Positions 1 to 7,912 are shown, counted from the first letter of the stretch. The stretch: DNA of 64,000 bases from Nonomuraea sediminis (GCF_018531495.1 NZ_JAHDTI010000009.1:496001-560000), one strand, 5' to 3'. Made by a program: numbers and translations. The notes: generated by a model not told the origin, from the letters alone.

Positions 1-1
1 G

Positions 2-154
2 GGGTCGGCCGCCGAGGTGGCCGAGCGGCTGCTGGAACTGCAGGCGCTCGGCTTCACCTCGATGAACTTCATGCCCGCCGGACCCGACCCCCGGGAGCAG
101 GCGGCCCTCCTCGCGCAGGAGGTCCTCCCGGTCCTTCGCGCCGGCGCCTCCTAG
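2..154 (+). CDS. LLM-class flavin-dependent oxidoreductase, C-terminal fragment
   Basis: Only the last 50 codons are in the window; the gene begins upstream. The tail contains LGFTSMNFMPAGPDPREQ and ends in an alanine/leucine-rich helix with VLPVLRAGAS before TAG. This matches the C-terminal helix and 'F' segment of bacterial luciferase-like (F420- or FMN-dependent) monooxygenases. Substrate cannot be inferred. It converges on the DUF559 gene and their stop codons overlap by four bases. Family call is moderately sure; the cofactor is unknown. Confidence 0.6.
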   Translation, partial: GSAAEVAERLLELQALGFTSMNFMPAGPDPREQAALLAQEVLPVLRAGAS

Positions 155-963
155 CTCGGCAGCCATGACGAGCCCGGACGGCGGCGGGTGGCGCGGATCC
201 GGCGGAGGATGCGGACGGTTTCCTGGGACGTGGGCCGCCAGCCGCACTCGATGAGCGCGTTGGCGACCGTCTCCAGCAGGCGGGACGCGTGGGCGGGGAC
301 GACGTCGCGGCCCACCGCGATGACCCGCCAGCCGTGGCAGCGCAGCTCCTGGCGGCGGAACTCGTCGCGGCCACGGTCGGTGGCCGAGGTGTGGTGGGCG
401 CGGCCGTCGTACTCGACCGCCAGCCTGTATCGCTCCCAGCCCAGGTCGAGGTAGGCAACCCTGCCGCCGGTGAGAGAGACGCGGATCTGGGTCGCCGGGC
501 GCGGGAGGCCGCCGTCGACGAGGATGACGCGCAGCCAGCTCTCCCTGGGCGAGGCGGCGCCCGGGTCGGCCAGGCGGAGGGTGTCGCGCAGGTGACCCAA
601 GCCGGTGGCCTGCCGCAGCAGCTCGTCGAGGTCGACGCCGCGGCGCAGGAACTGGTCGAGCGCGGCGACCGCGTCGAGCTTCGGCAGCCAGCGGGCGCAG
701 TCGAGGGCCGTGCGGCCGGGCGTGGTGACGCGGACGCCTCTGTGGTGGGTGACGTCGCGGTCGGGCAGGTGGCCGAGGTGGGTCACACAGTCGGGTCTGG
801 CCAGGCAGGCGGGCGCCACGACCTCCACGGGCCAGTCGTCCTCGGGGGTGTCGCAGGGCAGGGCGCGCAGGCCCCAGACGTGGGCGGCGGTCCTGCGGCA
901 CGCCACGGCCGGCGGCACGGCCCTGGTGACGCGCCGGGCGCGCTCCAGAAGGGTGGAGGTCAC
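151..963 (-). CDS. DUF559 / Vsr-like endonuclease-domain protein
   Basis: A 270-residue protein with GTG start. The C-terminal part (about residues 140-235) has the DUF559 PD-(D/E)XK nuclease-like pattern: Glu141 in PRESWLR, Asp173 in YLDLGW, Glu184 in LAVEYDG, then an Arg-rich helix and GWRVIAV. The N-terminal part looks like the AbiEi-type region often joined to this domain in actinobacteria (WGLRALP, TTPGRTALDCAR). Members of this family are abundant in actinomycete genomes and mostly uncharacterised; a DNA-cleaving or DNA-binding role is inferred from the fold. It is monocistronic, with an inverted repeat upstream at 1015-1041. Confidence 0.75.
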   Translation of the reverse strand: MTSTLLERARRVTRAVPPAVACRRTAAHVWGLRALPCDTPEDDWPVEVVAPACLARPDCVTHLGHLPDRDVTHHRGVRVTTPGRTALDCARWLPKLDAVAALDQFLRRGVDLDELLRQATGLGHLRDTLRLADPGAASPRESWLRVILVDGGLPRPATQIRVSLTGGRVAYLDLGWERYRLAVEYDGRAHHTSATDRGRDEFRRQELRCHGWRVIAVGRDVVPAHASRLLETVANALIECGWRPTSQETVRILRRIRATRRRPGSSWLPS

Positions 964-1014
964 GCGCCCGAGGATCTCTCGCGCCCCCGTACGGCAGGCC
1001 GCCAGAACCCGATT

Positions 1015-1041
1015 CTGTGGATACCCGGCCGATATCCACAG
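1015..1041. promoter_or_regulatory. inverted repeat with DnaA-box-like arms upstream of the DUF559 gene
   Basis: CTGTGGATA and TATCCACAG form perfect 9-bp arms around a 9-nt spacer, about 50 bp upstream of the GTG start. Each arm resembles the DnaA box core (TTATCCACA) but is not a full match to it. It may be an operator or an upstream regulatory site; function is unknown. Confidence 0.4.
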
Positions 1042-1047
1042 GCCGGA

Positions 1048-2073
1048 TCAGGGCCAGGAGCTGTCCTGGTCGGGGTCGCCGCCGTCGGTCAGCAGGCGCA
1101 GGTCCGACTCGACCATCATGGCGATGAGATCGTCGAACGACACCGTCGGCTCCCAGCCCAGCTGCACCCTGGCCTTCTTCGGGTCCGCGCAGAGCAGGTC
1201 GACCTCCGCCGGCCGGTGCAGCGCCTGGTCGACGATCACGTACTGCTCCCAGTCCAGCCCCGCCGCGGTGAAGGCCGCCTGGACGAGCTCGCGGACCGAT
1301 TTCATGCGGCCCGTCCCGATCACGTAGTCCTCGGGTTTCGAGGCCCGCAGCATGAGGTGCATGGCGCGGACGTAGTCGCCGGCGAAGCCCCAGTCGCGGC
1401 GCGCCTCCAGGTTGCCCAGGCGCAGCTCGGTGGCCAGGCCGAGCTTGATGCGGGCCACCCCGAGCGTGACCTTGCGGGTGACGAACTCCGCGCCGCGCCG
1501 GGGCGACTCGTGGTTGAACAGGATCCCCGAGACCGCGAACATCCCGTACGACTCGCGGTAGTTCTGCGTGAGGAAGTGCCCGTACGCCTTGGCCACGCCG
1601 TACGGCGAGCGAGGGTGGAACCCGGTGGACTCGTTCTGCGGCGTCTCCGTGACCTGGCCGAACATCTCGGACGACGAAGCCTGGTAGAAGCGGATGTTTC
1701 CGACAGCCGAGGAAACCCCCCGCGACACCCCGGAACACACCCGGATCGCCTCGAGCATCCGCAGCACGCCCATCCCGGTCACCTCGGCCGTGAGCTCGGC
1801 CTGCTCCCACGACATGGGCACGAACGAGATGGCCCCCAGGTTGTACACCTCGTCGGGCTGGACCCGCTCCACCGCCGAGATCAGCGACCCCTGGTCGAGC
1901 AGGTCTCCGCGCACCACCTGGACGTCGGACAGCAGCTTCCGCATCCGCGACACGCGCGGGTTGGCCTGGCCGCGGGCCAGCCCCCACACCTCGTACCCCT
2001 CTGAGAGCAAGTGCTCCGCCAGGTAGGAACCGTCCTGGCCGGTGATACCGGTGATCAGCGCGCGCCTGGCCAA
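1048..2073 (-). CDS. gmd: GDP-mannose 4,6-dehydratase
   Basis: Converts GDP-D-mannose to GDP-4-keto-6-deoxy-D-mannose, the precursor of 6-deoxy sugars such as fucose, rhamnose-D and perosamine. The N-terminal NAD(P) motif TGITGQDG (residues about 8-15), the SSSE triad segment (about 133-136) and YGVAK (Tyr158, Lys162) mark the extended SDR fold and catalytic site. Other family signatures are YNLGAISFV and FNHESPRRG. The frame is open from a TTG at 2085, but GGAGG lies six bases before the TTG at 2073, so 2073 is chosen (341 residues). It is divergent from the glycosyltransferase trio, which may use its product. Confidence 0.9.
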   Translation of the reverse strand: MARRALITGITGQDGSYLAEHLLSEGYEVWGLARGQANPRVSRMRKLLSDVQVVRGDLLDQGSLISAVERVQPDEVYNLGAISFVPMSWEQAELTAEVTGMGVLRMLEAIRVCSGVSRGVSSAVGNIRFYQASSSEMFGQVTETPQNESTGFHPRSPYGVAKAYGHFLTQNYRESYGMFAVSGILFNHESPRRGAEFVTRKVTLGVARIKLGLATELRLGNLEARRDWGFAGDYVRAMHLMLRASKPEDYVIGTGRMKSVRELVQAAFTAAGLDWEQYVIVDQALHRPAEVDLLCADPKKARVQLGWEPTVSFDDLIAMMVESDLRLLTDGGDPDQDSSWP

Positions 2074-2151
2074 CGGGTCCTCCAACTATTGCAACCGCGT
2101 CCGTTGGGACGGGAATGTACCGCCATGTCCCCTGGTAAGCACCAGGATACG

Positions 2152-2165
2152 TAGAACGTGTTCTA
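2152..2165. promoter_or_regulatory. perfect KstR-like palindrome TAGAACGTGTTCTA
   Basis: A perfect 14-bp TAGAAC-N2-GTTCTA site lies in the gmd/glycosyltransferase divergent region. It matches the TNNAACNNGTTNNA pattern known for the TetR-family regulator KstR, though other TetR regulators bind similar sites. It is 79 bp from the gmd start and 164 bp from the glycosyltransferase start. Confidence 0.45.
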
Positions 2166-2213
2166 CCGAATCCCGCTCGGTCAAGCCAACGTCGCAGTTC
2201 GCATGCCCTGTAG

Positions 2214-2246
2214 CGGTAGGTAGGAACAATTCCAGATGACCTACCG
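2214..2246. promoter_or_regulatory. nested inverted repeats upstream of the glycosyltransferase
   Basis: CGGTAGGT (2214-2221) pairs with ACCTACCG (2239-2246). Inside the loop, GGAA-CAA-TTCC (2223-2233) is a second inverted repeat. This may be an operator or a leader hairpin for the plus-strand operon starting about 80 bp downstream. Confidence 0.4.
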
Positions 2247-2328
2247 GATGGTAGCCTTTTCCGACTAAGGTCATCTTTCACGGTACACGCCCGTCTCAGG
2301 GTGCCTACCGGCGGAGAAAGGGGTGTCC

Positions 2329-3567
2329 GTGAGCGACTCGCTGCGGATCGCGCTGCTGTCCTACCGCAGCAAGCCGACCTGTGGAGGGCAGGGCGTCTAC
2401 CTCCGGCACCTGAGCAGGGAACTGGTCGCACTCGGACACCACGTCGAGGTGTTCTCCGGCCAGCCCTACCCCGAACTCGACGAGGGCGTCATCCTCAACA
2501 AGGTGCCGAGCCTGGACCTCTACCGCGACGAGGACCCGTTCAGGACCCCGAAGCTGCACGAGTACCGCGACTGGATCGACTGGCTCGAGGTCGGCACGAT
2601 GTGGACCGCCGGGTTCCCCGAGCCGCTGACGTTCACGCTCAGGGCCTTCCGCGAGCTGAAGAAGCGCAGGGGCGACTTCGACGTCGTCCAGGACAACCAG
2701 ACCCTCGGCTACGGCCTGCTCGGCATCAAGAAGCTGTTCCCCGTGGTCGGCACCATCCACCACCCGATCAGCGTCGACCGCCGCATCGAGCTGGAGGCCG
2801 CCGAGGGCGCCAAGCGGCTGAGCCTGCGCCGCTGGTACGGCTTCGTGAAGATGCAGGCCAAGGTCGCCCCGCAGCTGAGCCCGATCCTGACCGTCAGCGA
2901 GTCGTCGCTGGCCGACATCCACCGCGACTTCAACGTCCCGCAGGCCAACATGCGCCTGATCCCCCTGGGCGTCGACACCCGGTACTTCCACCCCCGCCCC
3001 GAGAAACCGCGGAAAAAGGGCTCCATCGTGGCGGTCGCGAGTGCCGACTCCCCCATGAAGGGCGTCGCCACGCTCCTCAGAGCGGTCGCCAAGCTGGCCA
3101 CCGAGCGCGACGTCAACCTCACCGTGGTCAGCAAGCCCACCCCGGGCGGCCCGACGGAGCAGCTCGTCCAGGAGCTCAGCCTCCAGGACAAGGTGCGCTT
3201 CGTGCACGGGATCTCCGACGACGAGCTGGGCGAGCTCATCGCCACGTCCGAGATCTCGGTGGTGCCGTCCCTGTACGAGGGCTTCTCGCTGCCCGCCGTC
3301 GAGCACATGGCCTGCGGCACTCCGCTGGTGGCCAGCCGTACCGGCGCGCTGCCCGAGGTGGTCGGGGACGCCGCCGTCCAGGTCGCGCCCGGCGACCCGG
3401 AGGAGCTGGCGGCCGTGCTGCGCAGGCTGCACGACTCGCCCGAGGAGCGGGAGCGGGTCGGCAAGGCCGGATACGACCGGGTCATGGAGCGCTTCACCTG
3501 GCACGTGGTTGCAAAGCGGACCGTCGAGGCCTATCGAGAGGCCATTGAGGAGTACGGCAAGTGCTGA
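2329..3567 (+). CDS. glycosyltransferase family 4 (GT-B)
   Basis: A retaining GT-B glycosyltransferase that transfers a sugar from a nucleotide donor, presumably in the cytoplasm. The N-terminal half has LLSYRSKPTCGGQGVYLRHL, the typical glycine-rich acceptor loop. The C-terminal half has the donor-site EX7E motif (EGFSLPAVE, about residues 317-325) followed by CGTPLVAS and LPEVVGDAA. Length (412) is normal. GGAGAAAGG sits about seven bases before the GTG at 2329, which is preferred to the in-frame GTG at 2323. The last seven bases overlap the methyltransferase, so the two are co-translated. The adjacent gmd suggests a deoxyhexose donor, but this is inference. Confidence 0.85.
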   Translation: MSDSLRIALLSYRSKPTCGGQGVYLRHLSRELVALGHHVEVFSGQPYPELDEGVILNKVPSLDLYRDEDPFRTPKLHEYRDWIDWLEVGTMWTAGFPEPLTFTLRAFRELKKRRGDFDVVQDNQTLGYGLLGIKKLFPVVGTIHHPISVDRRIELEAAEGAKRLSLRRWYGFVKMQAKVAPQLSPILTVSESSLADIHRDFNVPQANMRLIPLGVDTRYFHPRPEKPRKKGSIVAVASADSPMKGVATLLRAVAKLATERDVNLTVVSKPTPGGPTEQLVQELSLQDKVRFVHGISDDELGELIATSEISVVPSLYEGFSLPAVEHMACGTPLVASRTGALPEVVGDAAVQVAPGDPEELAAVLRRLHDSPEERERVGKAGYDRVMERFTWHVVAKRTVEAYREAIEEYGKC

Positions 3568-4271
3568 CCGTGGACTTCGCCCGGCTGCCCGTCGGGCCTG
3601 GAGTACGGGTGCTCGACCTGGGGTGCGGAGGCGGAAGGCACGCCTTCGAAGTGCTGCGCAGGGGTTCGGACGTGGTCGCGTTCGACATGGACCAGGCGGA
3701 GCTGGACAACGTGGCCGCCATGTTCGTGGCCATGGACAAGGCCGGCGAGGTGCCGATCGGCGCCACCGGCGAGACGGTCCAGGGCACGGCGCTCGACATG
3801 CCCTTCGAGGACGCGAGCTTCGACCGGGTCATCGCGGCCGAGGTGCTCGAGCACATCCCCGACGACATGGCCGCGATGCGGGAGATCTTCCGGGTGCTCA
3901 AGCCCGGCGGCACCGCCGCGATCACCGTGCCGAGCTTCCTGCCGGAGCGGATCTGCTGGGCGCTGGACGAGGACTACCACACGGCCCCCGGGGGACATGT
4001 CCGGATCTACACCCTGGCGGAGCTGAGCGCGAAGCTGAAGTCCACCGGGTTCGAGATCGGCCCCCACCACCACGCGCACGGGCTGCACGCGCCGTACTGG
4101 TGGATCAAGTGCGCGGTCGGCGTGAACAACGACGACCACCCGATCGCGAAGGCCTACCACGAGCTGCTGGTCTGGGACATCATGAAGCGCCCCGCGGCCA
4201 CCAGGGTCGCCGAGGCGCTGCTGAACCCGCTGATCGGCAAGAGCGTCGTGCTGTACGTCAGGAAGCCATGA
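3561..4271 (+). CDS. class I SAM-dependent methyltransferase
   Basis: A 236-residue Rossmann-fold methyltransferase (Methyltransf_11/UbiE-like). SAM motif I is VLDLGCGGGRHAFEV (about residues 15-30), the acidic end of strand 2 is FDMDQAE, and motif IV is DRVIAAEVLEHI. FRVLKPGGTAAITVP is the usual post-motif III segment. GTG start overlapping the glycosyltransferase stop; its own stop overlaps the ATG of the next gene (ATGA). Substrate unknown, probably the glycosylated or prenylated product of the operon. Confidence 0.85.
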   Translation: MLTVDFARLPVGPGVRVLDLGCGGGRHAFEVLRRGSDVVAFDMDQAELDNVAAMFVAMDKAGEVPIGATGETVQGTALDMPFEDASFDRVIAAEVLEHIPDDMAAMREIFRVLKPGGTAAITVPSFLPERICWALDEDYHTAPGGHVRIYTLAELSAKLKSTGFEIGPHHHAHGLHAPYWWIKCAVGVNNDDHPIAKAYHELLVWDIMKRPAATRVAEALLNPLIGKSVVLYVRKP

Positions 4272-5290
4272 GGTCGCGCGAGGACGTCGTCCAGACGGCC
4301 ATGAGCATCGCGGCCATCCAGCAGGACGACGGGGGTATCCCCTGGCCCGAGGGCCATGTCGACGCGTGGAACCACATCGAGTGCCTGATGGCCATGACGG
4401 TCGCGGGCCTGCCCGTGGACAAGGGCTACGAGTGGCTGGCCAGGAACCAGCGCGAGGACGGCTCGTGGGCGATGAAGATCGTCGACGGAACCCCCGTCGA
4501 GCGCGGCGGCGAGTCCAACCACGCCGCCTACATCGCGGTGGGCGTCTGGCACCGCTACCTGGTCACGGGGGTCATCGAAGACTGGGCGATGGTCAAGCGC
4601 GCCCTCGACTACGTCGTCGGCCTGCAGGCCGAGCGCGGCGAGATCGTCTGGGAGCGCGACGCCCAGGGCCGGGCCGCCGGATACGCCCTGCTCACCGGCT
4701 GCTCGTCCATCCACCAGGGCCTGCGCAGCGGCGTCCTGCTCGCCGACCACCTCGGCGACCCGCAGCCGCACTGGGAACTGGCGGCCGACCGGCTGGCCCA
4801 CGCGCTGGCCGCCCACCCCGAGGCCTTCGCCGACAAGAGCCGCTACTCGATGGACTGGTACTACCCGGTGCTCGGCGGCGCCGTGCGCGGCCCCGACGCC
4901 TTCGAGCTGCTGAACCGCGACTGGGCCACGTTCGTGGTGCCGGGCCTGGGCATCCGCTGCGTCTCCGACCAGCCCTGGGTCACGGGCGCGGAGACCTGCG
5001 AACTGGCCCTCGCGCTCGACGCGCTCGGCGACCGCGCCCGCGCGCTGAGGCTGTTCACCGACGTGCAGCACCTGCGCCACGAGGACGGCTCCTACTGGAC
5101 GGGCTGGCAGTTCGCCAACCGCAAGCACTTCCCCCACGAACGCTCGGGCTACACGGCCGCCGCCGCCATCCTCGCCGCCGACGCGTTCTACGGGTTCTCA
5201 GGCGGTGCAGGCATATTTCGGGACATCTCCGCGGGGTCCGTCTCCCCCGCCAACCCCGACCAGTGCGGCTGCACCCCCGCACGCGCCTGA
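4268..5290 (+). CDS. prenyltransferase / squalene-oxidase-repeat (alpha-alpha toroid) protein
   Basis: A 340-residue protein with repeated helical units containing QW-like motifs (NQREDGSWAM near the N-terminus, HEDGSYWTGW near the C-terminus) as in terpene cyclases, squalene-hopene cyclases and prenyltransferase beta subunits. It lacks a DXDD-type cyclase acid motif that I can see, so cyclase activity is doubtful. ATG overlaps the methyltransferase stop, giving a three-gene unit GT-MT-toroid. The open frame extends further upstream through the methyltransferase, but the ATGA overlap fixes the start. The C-terminal tail after YGFSGG is low in similarity to the fold. True function unknown. Confidence 0.65.
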   Translation: MRSREDVVQTAMSIAAIQQDDGGIPWPEGHVDAWNHIECLMAMTVAGLPVDKGYEWLARNQREDGSWAMKIVDGTPVERGGESNHAAYIAVGVWHRYLVTGVIEDWAMVKRALDYVVGLQAERGEIVWERDAQGRAAGYALLTGCSSIHQGLRSGVLLADHLGDPQPHWELAADRLAHALAAHPEAFADKSRYSMDWYYPVLGGAVRGPDAFELLNRDWATFVVPGLGIRCVSDQPWVTGAETCELALALDALGDRARALRLFTDVQHLRHEDGSYWTGWQFANRKHFPHERSGYTAAAAILAADAFYGFSGGAGIFRDISAGSVSPANPDQCGCTPARA

Positions 5291-5305
5291 CCACCTTTTG
5301 GCGGC

Positions 5306-5345
5306 CGTACGGCAGGCCGCCCCACCGCCACCCGCCGCACTCCGG
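5306..5345. repeat. partial copy of the dispersed CGTACGGC intergenic repeat
   Basis: Begins CGTACGGCAGGCCGCC and continues with CACCGCCACC and CGCACT, resembling the first 40 bases of the larger repeats at 36773-36890 and 41672-41789. It lies just downstream of the toroid gene. The rest of 5291-5529 shows no gene. Confidence 0.4.
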
Positions 5346-5529
5346 CGGGCCCCTGTCCAGGGAGACGCTCCTCCGGTGATGCGGGGCTGAGCGCCGCTAC
5401 GACGCAAGGAACCCCGACACCAGGAAACTCGGAACCCGGCGGTCGGGCGCAAGGGGTTTTGCCGAGTGTTTGCCGATCAAGGCCGGAGCGGCTCCCTGAG
5501 GGCGGGCATTGGGGTTACTAGCGTCGGGA

Positions 5530-6552
5530 GTGGCCGTACGAGGCGTCTTCGGGGGAAGCGTGGGCGACACGGGCACAACAGCATTCCTTGAACAGGTCGG
5601 GATCGAGCCGACAGTGGCCCCATCCCGTGGCCTGCGGAGGTTCCTGACGAAGGATCCGCGCGAGGCGGACCTCAGCAGGCGCAGGTTCCGGCTCAGGGAG
5701 GGACACTCCCGCCGGATCCTCGAAAGCGCCGAGGAGTCATACATTTTCGGCTTCAACGCCACGCTGGCGCGCGAAACCGACAAGATCGAGCTGATCGAGC
5801 AGGCACGGCGAGGCTTCGCCTACGAGGGCGCTGGAGCCGCGTGCACCGTTCTCGATCTGCTCACACTGACCAGGGGCCGGCGCCTTCACGAGCTACTAGC
5901 CGGCCCCGCCAAACATCACCGGCACTCGGTCTACCTGGGAGCCGGCCGGGGTTACGCGCTGCTGCGGCTGCACCCGATGCGGGGCCTGCGGCGCGCGCAT
6001 CCGCTGCTGCGCTGGCTCGTCGTGGACGGGTTCGGCTTCCAGCAGGGGCTGACGCGGGCCGACAGGATGGTGGGCGAGCGGAGCATGCCCGACCTGCTCA
6101 CCCGCAGCCACTGCGCCATCTTCGACCAGGGCCTGGGGCGCCTGCTGTGGTACCACGACTGCGCCCAGCCCGACGAGGTGGCGGCCAGGATCGCCGGCTA
6201 CCCGGTGGGCCGCAGGGGCGATCTGTGGAGCGGGGCCGGGTTCGCCGCGGCCTACACGGGCGGCGCCGACCTCGAGGAGCTCCAGCGGCTGGCCGCGCAC
6301 GCAGGAGCCGACGGTTTCCGCGGCCACCTGGCGCAGGGCTGCGCGTTCGCGGTCACGGCCAGGGCGCAGGCGGGCCCGGTGCCGGAGCACACCGCTGAGG
6401 CGGCCGACGTGCTGGCGGGAGCCGTACCGGAGGAGGCGGCGTCGTGGGCGGACGCGGCGCTGATCGCGCTCGGGCACGACCCGCACACCCACGAGGACTA
6501 CCAGACCTGGCACGCCGGCGTCAGGCGGGCCTGGGCCAGGCGCAACCGCTAG
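5530..6552 (+). CDS. DUF1702 family protein
   Basis: Matches DUF1702, a family first noted in enediyne gene clusters and also found alone in actinobacteria; its biochemical role is not known to me. Typical segments are LSRRRFRLREG, RRGFAYEGAGAACTVLDLL, VYLGAGRGYALLRLHP, VVDGFGFQQGL and DQGLGRLLWYHDCAQPDEV. The start is uncertain. The frame is open from TTG 5509, GTG 5530 follows a TAGCGT -10-like box by five bases (possible leaderless start), and GTG 5614 is closer to where family similarity begins. No polyketide synthase is nearby. It converges on the next methyltransferase with a four-base stop overlap. Confidence 0.7.
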   Translation: MAVRGVFGGSVGDTGTTAFLEQVGIEPTVAPSRGLRRFLTKDPREADLSRRRFRLREGHSRRILESAEESYIFGFNATLARETDKIELIEQARRGFAYEGAGAACTVLDLLTLTRGRRLHELLAGPAKHHRHSVYLGAGRGYALLRLHPMRGLRRAHPLLRWLVVDGFGFQQGLTRADRMVGERSMPDLLTRSHCAIFDQGLGRLLWYHDCAQPDEVAARIAGYPVGRRGDLWSGAGFAAAYTGGADLEELQRLAAHAGADGFRGHLAQGCAFAVTARAQAGPVPEHTAEAADVLAGAVPEEAASWADAALIALGHDPHTHEDYQTWHAGVRRAWARRNR

Positions 6553-7172
6553 ATCCGCTCGAGCACCCGCAGCGAGCCTTCCACGAGCACCTCCTTGAAC
6601 ACGCCCGACTCCAGGGCGCGCAGGTAGACGCGGTAGGGGGCCTGGCCGCCGTCGGCGGGGTCGGGGTAGATGTCGTGGAAGGCCAGCGCGCCGCCGGGCA
6701 TGACGTGCGGGGACCAGCCCTCGTAGTCGCGGGTCACGGGCTCCTCTGAGTGCCCGCCGTCGATGAACAGCATCGACAGCGGCGTGTTCCACAGCGCGGC
6801 GACCCGCTCCGAGCGGCCGACGATCGCGATGACCTCGTCCTCGAGCCCGGCCGCGGCGATCGTGGCGCGGAAGGCGGGCAGCGAGTCCATCTTGCCGAAG
6901 CGCGGGTCGACCAGCGTCGGGTCGTGGTGGGCCCAGCCGGGCTGGATCTCCTCCGAGCCGCGGTGGTGGTCGACGGTGACCACCACCGTGCCCGCCTGCC
7001 GGGCGGCCGCGCCGAGGTAGATCGCGGACTTGCCGCAGTAGGTGCCGATCTCGCAGATCGGACCCCGCCCGCCGTACCGCAGCGCAGTCTCGAAGAGCGC
7101 CAGCCCCTCCTCCGTCGGCATGAAACCCTTGGCGTGCTCGGCTGCGTAAAGCAGCTCAGGCGGCATCGTCAT
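6549..7172 (-). CDS. class I SAM-dependent methyltransferase (Methyltransf_24 type)
   Basis: A 207-residue protein. ICEIGTYCGKSAIYLGAAA (about residues 39-57) is the SAM-binding motif I; VVTVDHHRGSEE is the strand-2 acidic motif; MLFIDGGHSEEPVTRDYEGW and PGGALAFHDIYPDP are the DGGH and HD motifs typical of the Methyltransf_24/cephalosporin-hydroxylase-like group. Two possible ATGs (7172, 7166). The upstream region is shared with the divergent PPOX gene and carries AGAAC-type motifs. Substrate unknown. Confidence 0.8.
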   Translation of the reverse strand: MTMPPELLYAAEHAKGFMPTEEGLALFETALRYGGRGPICEIGTYCGKSAIYLGAAARQAGTVVVTVDHHRGSEEIQPGWAHHDPTLVDPRFGKMDSLPAFRATIAAAGLEDEVIAIVGRSERVAALWNTPLSMLFIDGGHSEEPVTRDYEGWSPHVMPGGALAFHDIYPDPADGGQAPYRVYLRALESGVFKEVLVEGSLRVLERI

Positions 7173-7194
7173 AGGGCAGCACCCTAGTAGAACC

Positions 7195-7243
7195 GAACAA
7201 CATTCCGTCCAGCTCTTGAAACCGGAATCTGGAACCTGTTCTA
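7195..7243. promoter_or_regulatory. AGAAC/GTTCT-type sites between methyltransferase and PPOX gene
   Basis: TGGAACCTGTTCTA (7230-7243) fits TNNAACNNGTTNNA and lies 8 bp before the GTG at 7252. GAACAACATTC (7195-7205) is identical to an 11-mer upstream of the SDR gene (35554-35564). Both suggest repressor binding over the two divergent promoters. Inference from motif similarity only. Confidence 0.4.
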
Positions 7244-7251
7244 CTGGCAGC

Positions 7252-7704
7252 GTGAATCAGCGCGCTCGCATCGCGATGTCCGACGACGACGTCACCGCCT
7301 TCCTGGAGGAGGCGAAGAAGCTGCAGCTGGCCACGATCAACCCCGACGGCACCCCGCACCTGGTGACCATGTTCTACGGCCTGGACGAGGGGCGGATCGC
7401 CTTCTGGACCTATGGCAAGGCGCAGAAGACGCGCAACCTCGAGCGCGACCCGCGTGTGAGCTGCCTGGTCGAGGCGGGCGACGACTACGCTGAGCTGCGC
7501 GGCGTCCTGGTGTACGGCAAGGCGGAGCTGGTCGAGGACCGTGACCGCGTGCTGGCCATCGGGCTGGGGATCGCGCGCAGGATGACGCCGGGGGTGGACG
7601 ACGAGCTCCTGCGGCCCTACGTGGAGCAGACCGGAAGGAAGCGGGTCGCTTACGTCGTCGAGCCCACCAAGGTGGTCTCATGGGACCACAGGAGGCTCAC
7701 ATGA
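7252..7704 (+). CDS. PPOX-class F420-dependent oxidoreductase
   Basis: A 150-residue split-barrel protein of the pyridoxamine-phosphate-oxidase-like superfamily (FDOR-B type), which in actinobacteria often bind F420, FMN or heme. Features: LQLATINPDGTPHLVTMFYGLDEG at the N-terminal strand pair, FWTYGKAQKTRNLERDPRVSCLVE and GKAELVED. The GTG at 7252 gives an N-terminus VNQRARIAMSDDD; ATG 7276 is an alternative. The start is only eight bases from the putative operator, so transcription may be leaderless. Its stop overlaps the ferredoxin ATG, and an alcohol dehydrogenase follows, giving a three-gene redox operon. Confidence 0.8.
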   Translation: MNQRARIAMSDDDVTAFLEEAKKLQLATINPDGTPHLVTMFYGLDEGRIAFWTYGKAQKTRNLERDPRVSCLVEAGDDYAELRGVLVYGKAELVEDRDRVLAIGLGIARRMTPGVDDELLRPYVEQTGRKRVAYVVEPTKVVSWDHRRLT

Positions 7705-7895
7705 AGATCAAAGTTGACTATCTCGTCTGCGAGGCCAATGCCGTCTGCATGGGACTCGTACCCGAGGTTTTCGAAGTGGACGACGACGACAACCTGCACA
7801 TCCTGCAGCCCGACGTGCCGCCGGAGCTGCTGGACAAGGTACGGCACGCCGTCCGCTCCTGCCCGAAAGCCGCCCTCTCGCTCGAAGAGGAATAG
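7701..7895 (+). CDS. [3Fe-4S]/[4Fe-4S] single-cluster ferredoxin
   Basis: A 64-residue acidic ferredoxin of the type that serves cytochromes P450 and other actinobacterial oxygenases. Cysteines are CEANAVC (C-x5-C) and RSCPKAAL, with one position of the usual four-Cys set filled by a non-Cys residue, as in 3Fe-4S members. GGAGG lies five bases before the ATG. It overlaps the PPOX stop (ATGA) and precedes the alcohol dehydrogenase by 17 bp. No P450 is in the window, so the partner is unclear. Confidence 0.85.
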   Translation: MKIKVDYLVCEANAVCMGLVPEVFEVDDDDNLHILQPDVPPELLDKVRHAVRSCPKAALSLEEE

Positions 7896-7912
7896 CCGAG
7901 GAGGAACCCCCC

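Noticed and set aside
1015..1041. DnaA-like boxes considered as a replication origin
   Set aside because: Only two imperfect boxes, no AT-rich unwinding region, and no dnaA or dnaN nearby.
289..2004. A 571-codon plus-strand frame across the DUF559 and gmd genes
   Set aside because: It runs across two recognised minus-strand genes and an intergenic region; composition is typical of antisense frames.
2152..2165. The perfect TAGAACGTGTTCTA site taken as proof of a steroid-degradation regulon
   Set aside because: No steroid ring-degrading genes occur in the window and other TetR-family proteins bind similar sites, so only a motif-level statement is made.
5530..7172. DUF1702 plus methyltransferase considered as part of an enediyne gene cluster
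   Set aside because: No iterative PKS, thioesterase, or other enediyne cassette gene occurs in the window.
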